A DNA stretch of 64,000 bases from Escherichia ruysiae (lineage in GTDB: Bacteria; Pseudomonadota; Gammaproteobacteria; Enterobacterales; Enterobacteriaceae), in contig NZ_JAVIWS010000001.1 of the NCBI RefSeq assembly GCF_031323975.1, forward strand, positions 3,224,001-3,288,000, written 5' to 3'. Below the pieces are notes generated by a model that saw only the letters and a list, made by a program, of their open reading frames with translations, was not told the DNA's origin and searched no databases. Shown here one piece after another: positions 8,609 to 18,640 of the stretch (within the stretch, counting starts at the first letter, position 1; every line of letters starts with the position of its first letter). A program made the position numbers and the translations under genes.

Positions 8609-10069
8609 ATGACTACTATTGTTGACAGCAATCTGCCGGTTGCCCGCCCGTCATGGGATCATTCTCGTCTGGAATCACGCATTGTGCATCTCGGTTGCGG
8701 GGCGTTTCACCGCGCGCACCAGGCGCTGTACACCCATCATCTGCTGGAAAGCACCGACAGCGACTGGGGTATCTGCGAAGTTAACCTGATGCCAGGTAAC
8801 GACCGTGTGCTGATCGAAAACCTGAAAAAACAGCAACTGCTGTACACCGTGGCGGAAAAAGGTGCAGAAAGCACTGAACTGAAAATTATCGGTTCGATGA
8901 AAGAAGCTCTGCATCCGGAAATCGACGGTTGCGAAGGTATTCTCAACGCAATGGCGCGTCCGCAAACAGCGATTGTCTCCCTGACGGTCACGGAAAAAGG
9001 TTACTGCGCCGATGCGGCAAGCGGTCAGTTGGATCTCAATAACCCGCTGATCAAGCACGACCTGGAAAATCCGACCGCGCCGAAGTCCGCGATTGGTTAC
9101 ATCGTTGAAGCTCTGCGCCTGCGTCGTGAAAAAGGGCTGAAAGCGTTTACCGTAATGTCCTGCGACAACGTGCGTGAAAACGGTCATGTGGCGAAAGTTG
9201 CCGTTCTGGGGCTGGCTCAGGCGCGCGACCCACAGCTGGCGGCATGGATTGAAGAAAATGTCACCTTTCCGTGCACCATGGTTGACCGCATTGTTCCGGC
9301 GGCGACGCCAGAAACCTTACAGGAAATTGCTGATCAACTGGGTGTTTACGATCCGTGCGCGATTGCCTGTGAACCGTTCCGTCAGTGGGTGATTGAAGAT
9401 AACTTCGTTAATGGTCGCCCGGACTGGGATAAAGTGGGCGCACAGTTCGTTTCGGACGTTGTACCATTCGAAATGATGAAACTGCGTATGCTCAACGGCA
9501 GCCACTCTTTCCTGGCGTACCTTGGTTACCTCGGTGGCTATGAAACCATTGCTGATACCATGACTAACCCGGCTTATCGCAAAGCCGCCTTTGCCCTGAT
9601 GATGCAGGAACAAGCGCCAACGCTGTCGATGCCGGAAGGGACTGACCTGAACGCCTATGCGACGCTGCTGATCGAGCGTTTCAGCAACCCGTCTCTGCGT
9701 CACCGCACCTGGCAGATTGCGATGGACGGCAGCCAGAAGTTACCGCAGCGTCTGCTGGACCCGGTGCGTCTGCACCTGCAAAACGGCGGTAGCTGGCGTC
9801 ACCTGGCGCTCGGCGTGGCGGGCTGGATGCGTTACACCCAGGGTGTGGATGAGCAAGGCAACGCCATCGACGTAGTTGACCCGATGCTGGCTGAATTCCA
9901 GAAGATCAACGCGCAATATCAGGGAGCAGAACGCGTAAAAGCCCTGTTGAGCCTGAGCGGTATTTTTGCAGATGATCTGCCGCAGAATGCCGACTTTGTT
10001 GGCGCAGTGACAGCGGCATATCAGCAACTGTGCGAGCGCGGCGCGCGCGAATGCGTGGCTGCACTGTAA
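8609..10069 (+). CDS. uxuB: UxuB, D-fructuronate (mannonate) oxidoreductase
   Basis: NAD-dependent enzyme of the mannitol dehydrogenase family that reduces D-fructuronate to D-mannonate, the step before UxuA. The product is 486 residues, as in K-12. The N-terminal Rossmann-type start HLGCGAFHRAHQA is at about residues 28-40, and the C-terminal domain carries the family motif KLRMLNGSHS. It is co-directional with uxuA and closes the operon with a strong hairpin terminator 24 bases after the stop. Confidence 0.97.
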   Translation: MTTIVDSNLPVARPSWDHSRLESRIVHLGCGAFHRAHQALYTHHLLESTDSDWGICEVNLMPGNDRVLIENLKKQQLLYTVAEKGAESTELKIIGSMKEALHPEIDGCEGILNAMARPQTAIVSLTVTEKGYCADAASGQLDLNNPLIKHDLENPTAPKSAIGYIVEALRLRREKGLKAFTVMSCDNVRENGHVAKVAVLGLAQARDPQLAAWIEENVTFPCTMVDRIVPAATPETLQEIADQLGVYDPCAIACEPFRQWVIEDNFVNGRPDWDKVGAQFVSDVVPFEMMKLRMLNGSHSFLAYLGYLGGYETIADTMTNPAYRKAAFALMMQEQAPTLSMPEGTDLNAYATLLIERFSNPSLRHRTWQIAMDGSQKLPQRLLDPVRLHLQNGGSWRHLALGVAGWMRYTQGVDEQGNAIDVVDPMLAEFQKINAQYQGAERVKALLSLSGIFADDLPQNADFVGAVTAAYQQLCERGARECVAAL

Positions 10070-10092
10070 CTGACTGATTACCATACAGACTT

Positions 10093-10138
10093 ACTGGTCA
10101 ATCAAACCAATATTTGGTTGACCAGTTTTCGTTTTTTT
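10093..10138 (+). terminator. Rho-independent terminator of uxuAB
   Basis: ACTGGTCAA pairs with TTGACCAGT around an AT-rich inner palindrome (AAACCAATATTTGGTT), and TTTTCGTTTTTTT follows. This is a classic hairpin plus T-run directly after uxuB. Confidence 0.85.
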
Positions 10139-10271
10139 GCCTACCTGTACGTGCCAACTTCCAGTGCTAATGGTATAGTTTGTCATTGACGATCAACGTA
10201 AGATCGCCCGATGCGCACGCTTATCGAGCCAGGGTATCAATCGCAACTTATTAAATACGCACTCTTTGTCG

Positions 10272-10306
10272 GTCGGATAAGGTGTTCACGCCGCATCCGG
10301 CAATAA
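10272..10306. repeat. REP-type element upstream of uxuR
   Basis: GTCGGATAAGGTGTTCACGCCGCATCCGGC is a REP unit. It lies about 35 bp before the uxuR start. The rest of the 269-bp uxuB-uxuR gap holds the uxuAB terminator and, near 10170, a possible TATAGT -10 box for uxuR. Confidence 0.75.
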
Positions 10307-10338
10307 TTTGATTAACCGCACCTAACGGACACAACATC

Positions 10339-11112
10339 ATGAAATCTGCCACCTCTGCGCAAAGACCTTACCAGGAAGTCGGGGCGATGATCCGCGATCT
10401 GATCATCAAAACACCGTACAATCCTGGCGAACGACTGCCGCCGGAGCGTGAAATCGCAGAAATGCTCGAGGTTACGCGTACTGTGGTGCGTGAGGCGTTG
10501 ATCATGCTGGAGATCAAAGGGCTGGTAGAAGTGCGGCGCGGCGCCGGTATTTATGTTCTCGACAGTTCAACCAGCCACACTGCCGACAACGCAGATGCCA
10601 ACGTCTGCAATGACGCCGGTCCTTTTGAGCTGTTACAGGCGCGTCAGTTACTGGAAAGTAACATCGCGGAATTTGCCGCTTTGCAGGCCACCCGCGAAGA
10701 TATCGTCAAAATGCGCCAGGCATTGCAGCTTGAAGAACGCGAACTGGCCTCCAGCGCACCGGGCAGCAGTGAAAGCGGCGATATGCAGTTCCACCTCGCC
10801 ATCGCGGAAGCGACCCATAACAGTATGCTGGTGGAGTTGTTCCGTCAGTCCTGGCAGTGGCGTGAAAACAATCCGATGTGGATCCAGTTGCACAGCCATC
10901 TGGATGACAGCTTGTATCGCAAAGAGTGGCTGGGCGATCACAAACAGATCCTCGCTGCGTTAATCAAAAAAGACGCCCGTGCGGCGAAGCTGGCAATGTG
11001 GCAGCATCTGGAAAATGTGAAACAGCGCCTGCTGGAATTTTCCAATGTTGATGATATCTATTTTGACGGCTATCTCTTCGACTCCTGGCCGTTGGATAAA
11101 GTTGACGCCTGA
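10339..11112 (+). CDS. uxuR: UxuR, GntR-family repressor of hexuronate genes
   Basis: Transcriptional repressor of uxuAB and gntP that responds to fructuronate and overlaps in specificity with ExuR. The product is 257 residues, the K-12 length. An N-terminal winged helix-turn-helix spans about residues 10-73 (LPPEREIAEMLEVTRTVVRE and the wing GLVEVRRGAGIYV). The C-terminal FCD effector domain has the expected metal or ligand His and Asp residues in DMQFHLAIAEATHN and later DHKQIL. It has its own upstream region and a terminator 10 bases downstream. Confidence 0.96.
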   Translation: MKSATSAQRPYQEVGAMIRDLIIKTPYNPGERLPPEREIAEMLEVTRTVVREALIMLEIKGLVEVRRGAGIYVLDSSTSHTADNADANVCNDAGPFELLQARQLLESNIAEFAALQATREDIVKMRQALQLEERELASSAPGSSESGDMQFHLAIAEATHNSMLVELFRQSWQWRENNPMWIQLHSHLDDSLYRKEWLGDHKQILAALIKKDARAAKLAMWQHLENVKQRLLEFSNVDDIYFDGYLFDSWPLDKVDA

Positions 11113-11121
11113 CCCTTATTT

Positions 11122-11157
11122 CTGGTGCCAAGTTGAGCAGCTTTGCACCAGGCCTTT
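11122..11157 (+). terminator. Hairpin terminator of uxuR
   Basis: CTGGTGC and GCACCAG form the stem, and CCTTTTAG follows. The remaining AT-rich gap up to 11438 holds no gene. It includes TATACT at 11373-11378 with a GC-rich stretch after it, a candidate -10 box for idlP-iraD. K-12 has yjiC in this gap; it is absent here. Confidence 0.65.
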
Positions 11158-11438
11158 TAGCCACGTAATAACCGATATTATTAATAAACGATGAGTAATT
11201 TAATAATTACTTATTACATGTCTTTTATAAGCATTTTATATCTATTTAAATCTGAGTGATTATTCGGAATAATCAAAATATATTGATTTGTTTCTGTCTG
11301 GTTTAGTGACTTTTATCAAATTATATCTTTTTAAATAAAAAGTAAGTGGATCTTCATTTCTGTTCAGGGTCTTATACTTTGCGGGCGAGAATCAAGCCTG
11401 TTATCAGGCACGGATGCAATGAGCAAAAAGGAATGACT

Positions 11439-11522
11439 ATGGAAAATGAGCATCAACCCAGTGGTGTCAAGCCGTCAGGGCAAGATATCGATGCCGCTAA
11501 ACGTCAGGAGTGCGCAAAATGA
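11439..11522 (+). CDS. idlP: IdlP, 27-residue leader peptide of iraD
   Basis: Small ORF of 27 codons that starts at ATG 11439 after AAAAAGGA and ends with a TGA overlapping the iraD ATG (ATGA at 11519-11522). It reads [15 protein letters not shown] and ends AAKRQECAK. Its ends match the K-12 leader known as IdlP or ORF27, through which CsrA represses iraD by translational coupling. The middle third differs from the K-12 peptide as I remember it, while length and overlap are kept. That pattern suggests the act of translation matters more than the peptide. Confidence 0.8.
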   Translation: MENEHQPSGVKPSGQDIDAAKRQECAK

Positions 11523-11911
11523 TGCGCCAATTACTTCAGACCGTATTACCTGAAAACACAGGCAGCAATACATCATCGCTGCGTGATTCCGTATGTCGGG
11601 ATCTCTTTCAACTTTTCAATTCTCCTCATTCACCGCTACCTGCATTACTTATTTCAGGTATGCCAGAGTGGCAAGGGGATAATCAGAGCGACAAACATCT
11701 CCAGAGCTGGTATTGCCGTCAGTTGCGTTCCGCTCTTTTATTTCATGAACCACGTATTGCTGCATTGCAAGTGAGTCTGAAAGAAGCATATTGCCACGAT
11801 CTGACGATCAGTCTGGAGATGATGCTGTACCACGACGATGAACCTCTGACGTTTGAGTTGGTCTGGCAGCCTGGCGGTTGGTACAGTGCGACGGTGGGAA
11901 AAGTCAGCTAA
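11519..11911 (+). CDS. iraD: IraD, anti-adaptor that stabilises RpoS
   Basis: Cytoplasmic anti-adaptor that binds RssB and so blocks delivery of RpoS to ClpXP, mainly after DNA damage or on entry to stationary phase. The start at 11519 gives 130 residues, as in K-12, and overlaps the idlP stop by ATGA. The C-terminal two thirds (from SGMPEWQ through [20 protein letters not shown]) are well conserved. The N-terminal 40 residues and the C-terminus ([11 protein letters not shown] and following) differ from the K-12 form I remember. It was formerly called yjiD. The next gene, iadA, converges on it; K-12 has hypT between them, which is missing here. Confidence 0.92.
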   Translation: MMRQLLQTVLPENTGSNTSSLRDSVCRDLFQLFNSPHSPLPALLISGMPEWQGDNQSDKHLQSWYCRQLRSALLFHEPRIAALQVSLKEAYCHDLTISLEMMLYHDDEPLTFELVWQPGGWYSATVGKVS

Positions 11912-11985
11912 ATACCATCTTCTGCGTTTTACTCTGTCAGCCGTCCGAACGGGCTTCTACGTCCATTCGGGCGGCAGACAACCGC

Positions 11986-13158
11986 TTATGCAGTTTCAAA
12001 CGTTCCTTTCACACACGCCTTGCCGTCTTTGACCATCAGTTTGCCGTGAGCGTACACCTGCTCAATGCGCAGTTCCGGTGTCATAACCAGCAAATCCGCG
12101 TCATTGCCGGGCAGAATTTCACCTTTCCCTGTCAGGTTGAGGAAACCGGCGACGCTGCTGGTGAGTGGACGCACGGCATCGCTGATACTGAAACCGAAGT
12201 CTTTGACCAGCACCTGTACGGTTTCCAGTAAAGTCTCAAAACCGGCAACGCCGATATGCGTTAAATTCCCCTCGTCGTCAAAGAACGGCTGGCTACCGTT
12301 GCCGTCGGAGCTGAGGGTGATGCGAGCCAGCGGAATACCCGCCTGAACGGCGCGGGCAATCCCTTCTGCAGGGGCAACCGGCTCGTCAATGCTGCTGGTG
12401 ATGTCGATGGTGCCGCCTTTCAGGGCGAACTCCAGCGCCTGTTCAAACAAAGGAACGTTACGGTTAACGTGCGTCGGCAGTAACTTGCTGATTGGCACAT
12501 CGCAGTTTTCCAGGAGGTCATAGATTGGCTGTAACGCCTTTTTGCTGTCGCCCATGTGGAACACGGTGACGCCAGGTTTACCGCCGAGCAAGCCACCAAC
12601 GCGGGATTCTGCCGCCATATTAGCCAGATGATAAACATCCGGTGCGGCAGAGCGGTGATCAGAAATGGCACATTTCACACCAATCACCCGATCAATAATC
12701 GCCACATCTTTTTCCACGGAACCCGTAATGGTGCGGGAAGGTACATGATACGCACCGGTCAGCATCCAGGCGCTGATACCTTCTTCATTGAGCGCACGGG
12801 TCTTGGCAAGGAGGGATTCCGGGTGGCGAGAGATAGAGTCGGTGCCAAGCAGGCCAACCACCGATGTGACGCCCGCTTCCGTCAGGCGGCTTAACGCCAC
12901 TTCCGGCGTGCGTGTCGTGGGACCAGCTTCGCCGCCGCCGCCAATCAAATGAACGTGTTGATCAATAAAGCCAGGGCAGAGGATCTGCCCACTGAGATCG
13001 ACAACCGTGCAGTCCGGTACGATGTCAGAAGGGATATTGCTGGCAACGGCGATAATCTTGCCGTTAGCGACGAGGACATCGCAAACTCCCCGATCTTCCG
13101 GCGCATACAAATGCGCTCCCTGCAGCAGGATGAAACCGGCTGCGGAATAATCAATCAT
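11986..13158 (-). CDS. iadA: IadA, isoaspartyl dipeptidase
   Basis: Cytoplasmic binuclear zinc amidohydrolase that cleaves beta-aspartyl dipeptides released from damaged proteins. The product is 390 residues, as in K-12. Metal ligands His68 and His70 are in the DQHVH motif; the carboxylated Lys162 (VIGVKCAISDHR), later histidines in VFHMGD and LPTHVNR, and Asp285 in SSDGNG complete the site. The start has a clear AAGGAG site. The 5' neighbour on this strand is the remnant of yjiG, 12 bases away. In K-12, yjiH-yjiG-iadA form an operon, so expression of this copy may have changed with the deletion. Confidence 0.96.
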   Translation of the reverse strand: MIDYSAAGFILLQGAHLYAPEDRGVCDVLVANGKIIAVASNIPSDIVPDCTVVDLSGQILCPGFIDQHVHLIGGGGEAGPTTRTPEVALSRLTEAGVTSVVGLLGTDSISRHPESLLAKTRALNEEGISAWMLTGAYHVPSRTITGSVEKDVAIIDRVIGVKCAISDHRSAAPDVYHLANMAAESRVGGLLGGKPGVTVFHMGDSKKALQPIYDLLENCDVPISKLLPTHVNRNVPLFEQALEFALKGGTIDITSSIDEPVAPAEGIARAVQAGIPLARITLSSDGNGSQPFFDDEGNLTHIGVAGFETLLETVQVLVKDFGFSISDAVRPLTSSVAGFLNLTGKGEILPGNDADLLVMTPELRIEQVYAHGKLMVKDGKACVKGTFETA

Positions 13159-13170
13159 GTAAACTCCTTG

Positions 13171-13356
13171 TTAAACAATAAACTGCATAACCCAGATCGA
13201 CAGAAAAGCGTTAATCACGCAGACCGTAATGATATGCAGATGGTATTTAGCATTCACTTCGGCTGTCTCCAGGCTGCGACCGACATTTTGCACCGTGCTG
13301 GCCATTAAATACATTGCGGGCAGTAAAACGGTGTTAATGGTCAGACTGACAGCAAC
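13171..13356 (-). pseudogene. yjiG: 3' remnant of yjiG
   Basis: The last 60 or so codons match the C-terminus of the inner-membrane protein YjiG: LLPAMYLMASTVQNVGRS, then LETAEVNAKYHLHIIT, ending WVMQFIV. K-12 YjiG is 153 residues. Upstream of about 13356 the frame runs into unrelated sequence (RNSTATVAV and before), so the N-terminal half is gone, and with it yjiH and kptA, which follow in K-12. The next intact gene is yjiJ. The break point is judged by eye. Confidence 0.75.
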
Positions 13357-13450
13357 TGTTGCGGTTGAGTTTCTTGACTGGCAAGGGAAATGCCCCAAAG
13401 GAAAATACCAGGGCGCTCTTCTCTGGTATGGCGGGGAGAAAAATCCCCCC

Positions 13451-14629
13451 TTATGAAGTCGCCGTTTGCAGCTTAAATAATTGCACTGTGCTGATGAGCG
13501 CGGCAATAAACAGCGCCGCTGCGCCACAAAGCGTGGAGTTGGCGAGCGCCGACGTTCCGTTGCCGAGCATACTGGTCAGTGCCGGGCCGAGAATTTGCCC
13601 AATGCCATAAATAAGCGTCACAAAGCCTAACAGGTTGAGATTTCCCGGCACACTAAGCTGGCGGGCGATGGTCATCACCAGCGAGGTCGTGCCCATAAAG
13701 GTGCCGCCAAAGCCAATACTGCTGATGATGAGTAATAAAGGAGAACTGCTGGCGAGGGTTAACAGTACGCAGATAGCCTGTACCAGCAAATTCACCGTCA
13801 GGCAGGGTAACGCCCCCCAATGTTTTGCTGCCCACAACCAGCCAAAGCAGCCTGGCACAATCGACAAGCCGACCAGCGTCCAGAGATGGGCGGTCAGTAA
13901 CGGCAGGCCGGCGTCTTTCGCCATGAGCGGCAGATAAGTGGCAACGATGATATAACCAAAACCCGCCAGACCGTACAGAATAGCCAGCAACCACCAGCTC
14001 ATAGGTTGTTGATTGGTTTTTGCTAACGGCGCAGGCGTGATGGTGTTTTTTTTCGAGGGGATCAAAAGCGCCAGTACAATCAATATCATGCCAGAAAGCG
14101 CCCCGGCACCTTGCCATAGCATTTGCGAGGAGAGGGCAAAATGCAGCCCAGCCAGCACATATTCATTGCCTAGTGCGATGCCAACACCAACGCCAGAAAA
14201 CAGTGCCGCAAGTACAAAAGGATGGCGGGTATGTTGCATGATGAGCGTCGAGCCGAAAATCAACATCCCGGCGCTGGCGATACCCGCCAGAAAGCGAACC
14301 AACAACACCAGAATAAACGATGGCAACCACGCCATCGCGAGGATCAACAAGCCGGTTGCCAGGGCGCAAGCCAATAAAAACGGGCGCAGACGTGAGGGTA
14401 AATGAAATGCGCCGAATGAAAACAACAGGCTTCCAGCCAGATACCCAGCGTAGTTGCCGCTGGCAATCCACGATAGTTCGTTAAATGAAAACTGCCCCTC
14501 CGCCAGCATAACTGGCAGCATCGGCGTATAAAGAAAGCGACCTAACCCCATACCTAAGGTCAGAACCAGCATCCCGAAAAGCGCGGTGCTGAAGGAAAAG
14601 CGTTCTACGGGATGCGATGACGGGGACAT
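13451..14629 (-). CDS. yjiJ: YjiJ, MFS-type membrane transporter
   Basis: Inner-membrane protein of the major facilitator superfamily (YbfB/YjiJ family), 392 residues, the K-12 length. About 12 hydrophobic helices are visible. An early [14 protein letters not shown] segment resembles the MFS motif between helices 1 and 2, and a charged central loop ([19 protein letters not shown]) separates the two halves. The substrate is unknown. It lies next to the yjiG deletion scar and is transcribed alone. Confidence 0.92.
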   Translation of the reverse strand: MSPSSHPVERFSFSTALFGMLVLTLGMGLGRFLYTPMLPVMLAEGQFSFNELSWIASGNYAGYLAGSLLFSFGAFHLPSRLRPFLLACALATGLLILAMAWLPSFILVLLVRFLAGIASAGMLIFGSTLIMQHTRHPFVLAALFSGVGVGIALGNEYVLAGLHFALSSQMLWQGAGALSGMILIVLALLIPSKKNTITPAPLAKTNQQPMSWWLLAILYGLAGFGYIIVATYLPLMAKDAGLPLLTAHLWTLVGLSIVPGCFGWLWAAKHWGALPCLTVNLLVQAICVLLTLASSSPLLLIISSIGFGGTFMGTTSLVMTIARQLSVPGNLNLLGFVTLIYGIGQILGPALTSMLGNGTSALANSTLCGAAALFIAALISTVQLFKLQTATS

Positions 14630-14695
14630 GTTTTACCTTGCTTGTCTTTTTGTTGTTAACAAGTTAATAACAAAAAGGTGAAACATGCCAGTCTG

Positions 14696-15888
<1,193 letters not shown>

Positions 15889-15975
15889 GATTTTCCTTCC
15901 CCGTACACGGGAGACAATGAAAAAGGCCGCATTATTACCATGATTTGAGTTTGCTTTATTTGTTCTCTCTCGCGG

Positions 15976-17256
15976 TTAAAAATTGCCGAGGGGTAACAAA
16001 GTCGGGATTTGCGATAAAAGATACAGTATCAATCCAATACAACCACCAACCAGCGTACCGTTGACGCGGATAAACTGGAGATCTTTGCCAATATTTAACT
16101 CGATTTGCCGCGACATATCCCGCGCATCCCAGCTTTTCACCGTGTCAGTAATGTGGCGTGTCAGGAATGCCGAAAACTCTGGTGCGACGCGGTGCGCAGC
16201 CTGTTCGAGATGACCATTTAACGACGCCCGCAAGGCATCATCGGCAATTAACGTCTCGCCAAACCATTGACCCGCCCGCGCGATACGTTCCTTCACGCGA
16301 GAATCTTCGCTATTGATATCGGCCTTCAACCATTCCCGCAAATCCCCCCACAATTCACCGAGATAGCGGTTAAACGCTTCATCTTCTTTCAGATACGCTT
16401 TGATATTGTCGGCGCGCGCCGCCATTTCCGGATCGTTTTTCAGCTTATCGATCAGTGCAAAGGTAGCGCGATCAAACGCATGGCGGATCTGATGCGCGCG
16501 ATCGCGGCTGATATCATCAAGCAAAGAGTTTACCGCATCAGAAACCAGCTCCGCACTGTGTTCACCCAGCCATTCAGTCGGCAAAATTTTCGCTTTCAGC
16601 GGATGCTCGCTCTCCAGCCAGCGGACGATCTGTTGGGCGATAAATTTGCGTGATTTATCGCGCTGGAGCAGGGCGATCAGTTGTGCGATCAGAGTATCCA
16701 GCAGCACCTGATGACGATCGTTTTTGGTCATGCTTTCCAGCATTAACGCACTGGTGCCGGAAAGATCCACTTTATCAATCGCCCGATGCACCGCGCGCTT
16801 AAGCAGACGCTGAATACGCGCATCATCGGTAAGTTCGAGAAAACCACTCATGATCTGCAAAAGATGCTGCCCAACGCGGCGGGCGTTTTCCGGCTGACTA
16901 AACCAGTTACCGATTAACAACGCCGGTTCATGACGACGAATTAACGCCACCAGGGATTGGGTATCGAGAAATTTTTCCTGTACGAACTGACCGAGATTTT
17001 CGCCAATCCGGTCTTTATTACGCGGGATAATCGCCGTATGGCGAGAAATAATCGGAATCGGCACGCGGCGAAACAGCGCCACCACCGCAAACCAGTCAGC
17101 CAGAGCGCCGACCATTGCCGCCTCCGCAATCGCCTTCACGCCGCTCACCCAAAAATTGGGGGGCAAAAAAAGCGTAACGATAAAAGTCGCGGCAGCAACG
17201 AGCAGTAAAGAGAGCGCCAGCATTTTGGCGCGTCGGAGTTCAATGATTTTATTCAT
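15976..17256 (-). CDS. yjiN: YjiN, DUF445 inner-membrane protein
   Basis: Conserved membrane protein of the DUF445 family, 426 residues from the ATG at 17256, the K-12 length. A frame 12 residues longer exists but lacks support. Hydrophobic segments are at about residues 12-34 ([18 protein letters not shown]) and at the C-terminus ([17 protein letters not shown]), with a long, charged, helical middle part. The conserved [11 protein letters not shown] motif is near residue 48. Function is unknown. K-12 has mdtM upstream; here the next gene is rpnD. Confidence 0.93.
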   Translation of the reverse strand: MNKIIELRRAKMLALSLLLVAAATFIVTLFLPPNFWVSGVKAIAEAAMVGALADWFAVVALFRRVPIPIISRHTAIIPRNKDRIGENLGQFVQEKFLDTQSLVALIRRHEPALLIGNWFSQPENARRVGQHLLQIMSGFLELTDDARIQRLLKRAVHRAIDKVDLSGTSALMLESMTKNDRHQVLLDTLIAQLIALLQRDKSRKFIAQQIVRWLESEHPLKAKILPTEWLGEHSAELVSDAVNSLLDDISRDRAHQIRHAFDRATFALIDKLKNDPEMAARADNIKAYLKEDEAFNRYLGELWGDLREWLKADINSEDSRVKERIARAGQWFGETLIADDALRASLNGHLEQAAHRVAPEFSAFLTRHITDTVKSWDARDMSRQIELNIGKDLQFIRVNGTLVGGCIGLILYLLSQIPTLLPLGNF

Positions 17257-17440
17257 ATCGTAAGAATAGAGCCTGACGGCAGGTTCACGCAAAAATCGAG
17301 ATGCCTTCCAGAAAAATGTATCGCTTGCAGGAGAACAAAAATAGCCTGGAAAGCGCCTCGGGGAATGAGATATTGCCGGGTGTGAGCGGAATTAGGAATC
17401 GCTAAAGTCGGACTATCTCTTCAACAGGTGACGGATCGCC

Positions 17441-18394
17441 ATGACAAACTTCACGACCAGTACGCCGCATGACGCATTATTTAAATCCTTCCTCACGCAT
17501 CCTGACACCGCGCGGGATTTTATGGAGATCCACTTACCAAAAGGTTTACGTGAACTGTGCGATCTCGACACCTTAAAACTGGAATCAGCCAGCTTTGTCG
17601 ATGAAAAATTGCGGGCGCTGCACTCCGATATTTTATGGTCGGTAAAGACCCGCGAAGGCGATGGTTATATCTATGTGGTGATTGAACATCAGAGCCGCGA
17701 GGATATTCATATGGCCTTTCGCCTGATGCGATATTCCATGGCGGTGATGCAGCGTCATATAGAGCATGATAAACGCCGACCACTACCGCTGGTCATTCCG
17801 ATGCTGTTTTATCACGGCAGTCGTAGTCCTTACCCCTGGTCTTTGTGCTGGCTGGACGAATTTGCCGACCCGATTACCGCTCGGAAACTTTATACCGCTG
17901 CGTTCCCGCTGGTGGATATCACTGTGGTGCCGGACGACGAGATTGTTCAGCATCGCAGAGTCGCCCTGCTGGAGTTGATCCAAAAGCATATTCGCCAGCG
18001 CAATATGATGGGGCTGATTGATCAACTGGTAGCATTACTGGTTACAGAGTGCGCTAATGACAGCCAGATAACCGCGCTGTTAAATTACATTTTACTGGCT
18101 GGTGATGAAGCGAGTTTTAAGGAGTTTATCAGCGAACTTACCAGGCGAATGCCACAACACAGGGAGCGAATCATGACGATTGCAGAGCGAATTCATAATG
18201 CGGGATGGCTGTTGGGAAGGGAAGAAGGGAGGATCGAAGGCAAAGAAGAAGGGGAACAGCGCCTTCTCCGATTATTTTTGCAAAATGGTGCAGATCCTGA
18301 ATGGATACAAAAGATTACCGGACATTCATCAGAGCAAATACAGGCATTAGGTCAGTCTTTGCCTGACAGTTACCGCGATTCAGGGATCGAATAA
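17441..18394 (+). CDS. rpnD: RpnD (YjiP-type), recombination-promoting nuclease/transposase-like protein
   Basis: Member of the Rpn family (PF04754, formerly 'transposase 31'), DNA endonucleases that promote RecA-independent recombination. The product is 317 residues. The N-terminal PD-(D/E)XK core shows Asp63 in SDILWSV and Glu82-x-Gln84 in VVIEHQS. The C-terminus has the family's charged and glycine-rich end ([17 protein letters not shown]), which resembles the variable tails that other work links to internal in-frame translation starts. The frame is open throughout, whereas K-12 rpnD (yjiP/yjiQ) is regarded as disrupted. A GGTGA site precedes the ATG. Confidence 0.88.
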   Translation: MTNFTTSTPHDALFKSFLTHPDTARDFMEIHLPKGLRELCDLDTLKLESASFVDEKLRALHSDILWSVKTREGDGYIYVVIEHQSREDIHMAFRLMRYSMAVMQRHIEHDKRRPLPLVIPMLFYHGSRSPYPWSLCWLDEFADPITARKLYTAAFPLVDITVVPDDEIVQHRRVALLELIQKHIRQRNMMGLIDQLVALLVTECANDSQITALLNYILLAGDEASFKEFISELTRRMPQHRERIMTIAERIHNAGWLLGREEGRIEGKEEGEQRLLRLFLQNGADPEWIQKITGHSSEQIQALGQSLPDSYRDSGIE

Positions 18395-18428
18395 TAATCA
18401 GAGACTGATGACAAACGCCAAACTTCCT

Positions 18429-18527
18429 GATGCGCTACGCTTATCAGGCTTACATAGCCCATGCAATATATTGAATTTGCAATATTCTGTATGCCGGATA
18501 AGGCGCTCGCGCTGCATCCGGCATGAA
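18429..18527. repeat. BIME: two REP units downstream of rpnD
   Basis: GATGCGCTACGCTTATCAGGC and, inverted, TGCCGGATAAGGCGCTCGCG with GCATCCGGCATG form a REP pair. They sit in the 246-bp gap between the converging rpnD and yjiR genes; nothing else was seen there. Confidence 0.7.
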
Positions 18528-18640
18528 CAAAACGCTTTTTGCCTAAGCCATGCTGGAACGTAGAGATGTTGCTATAGAGACAAAACGAGCCACAAGCTAT
18601 TCGTCAGAGGAAATTCAGGCGCGTCGTCACGATGCCGTAT

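Noticed and set aside
10093..10126. AAACCAATATTTGGTT palindrome after uxuB as a possible UxuR operator
   Set aside because: The half-sites are inverted relative to TTGGT-N2-ACCAA, and the hairpin plus T-run fit a terminator better.
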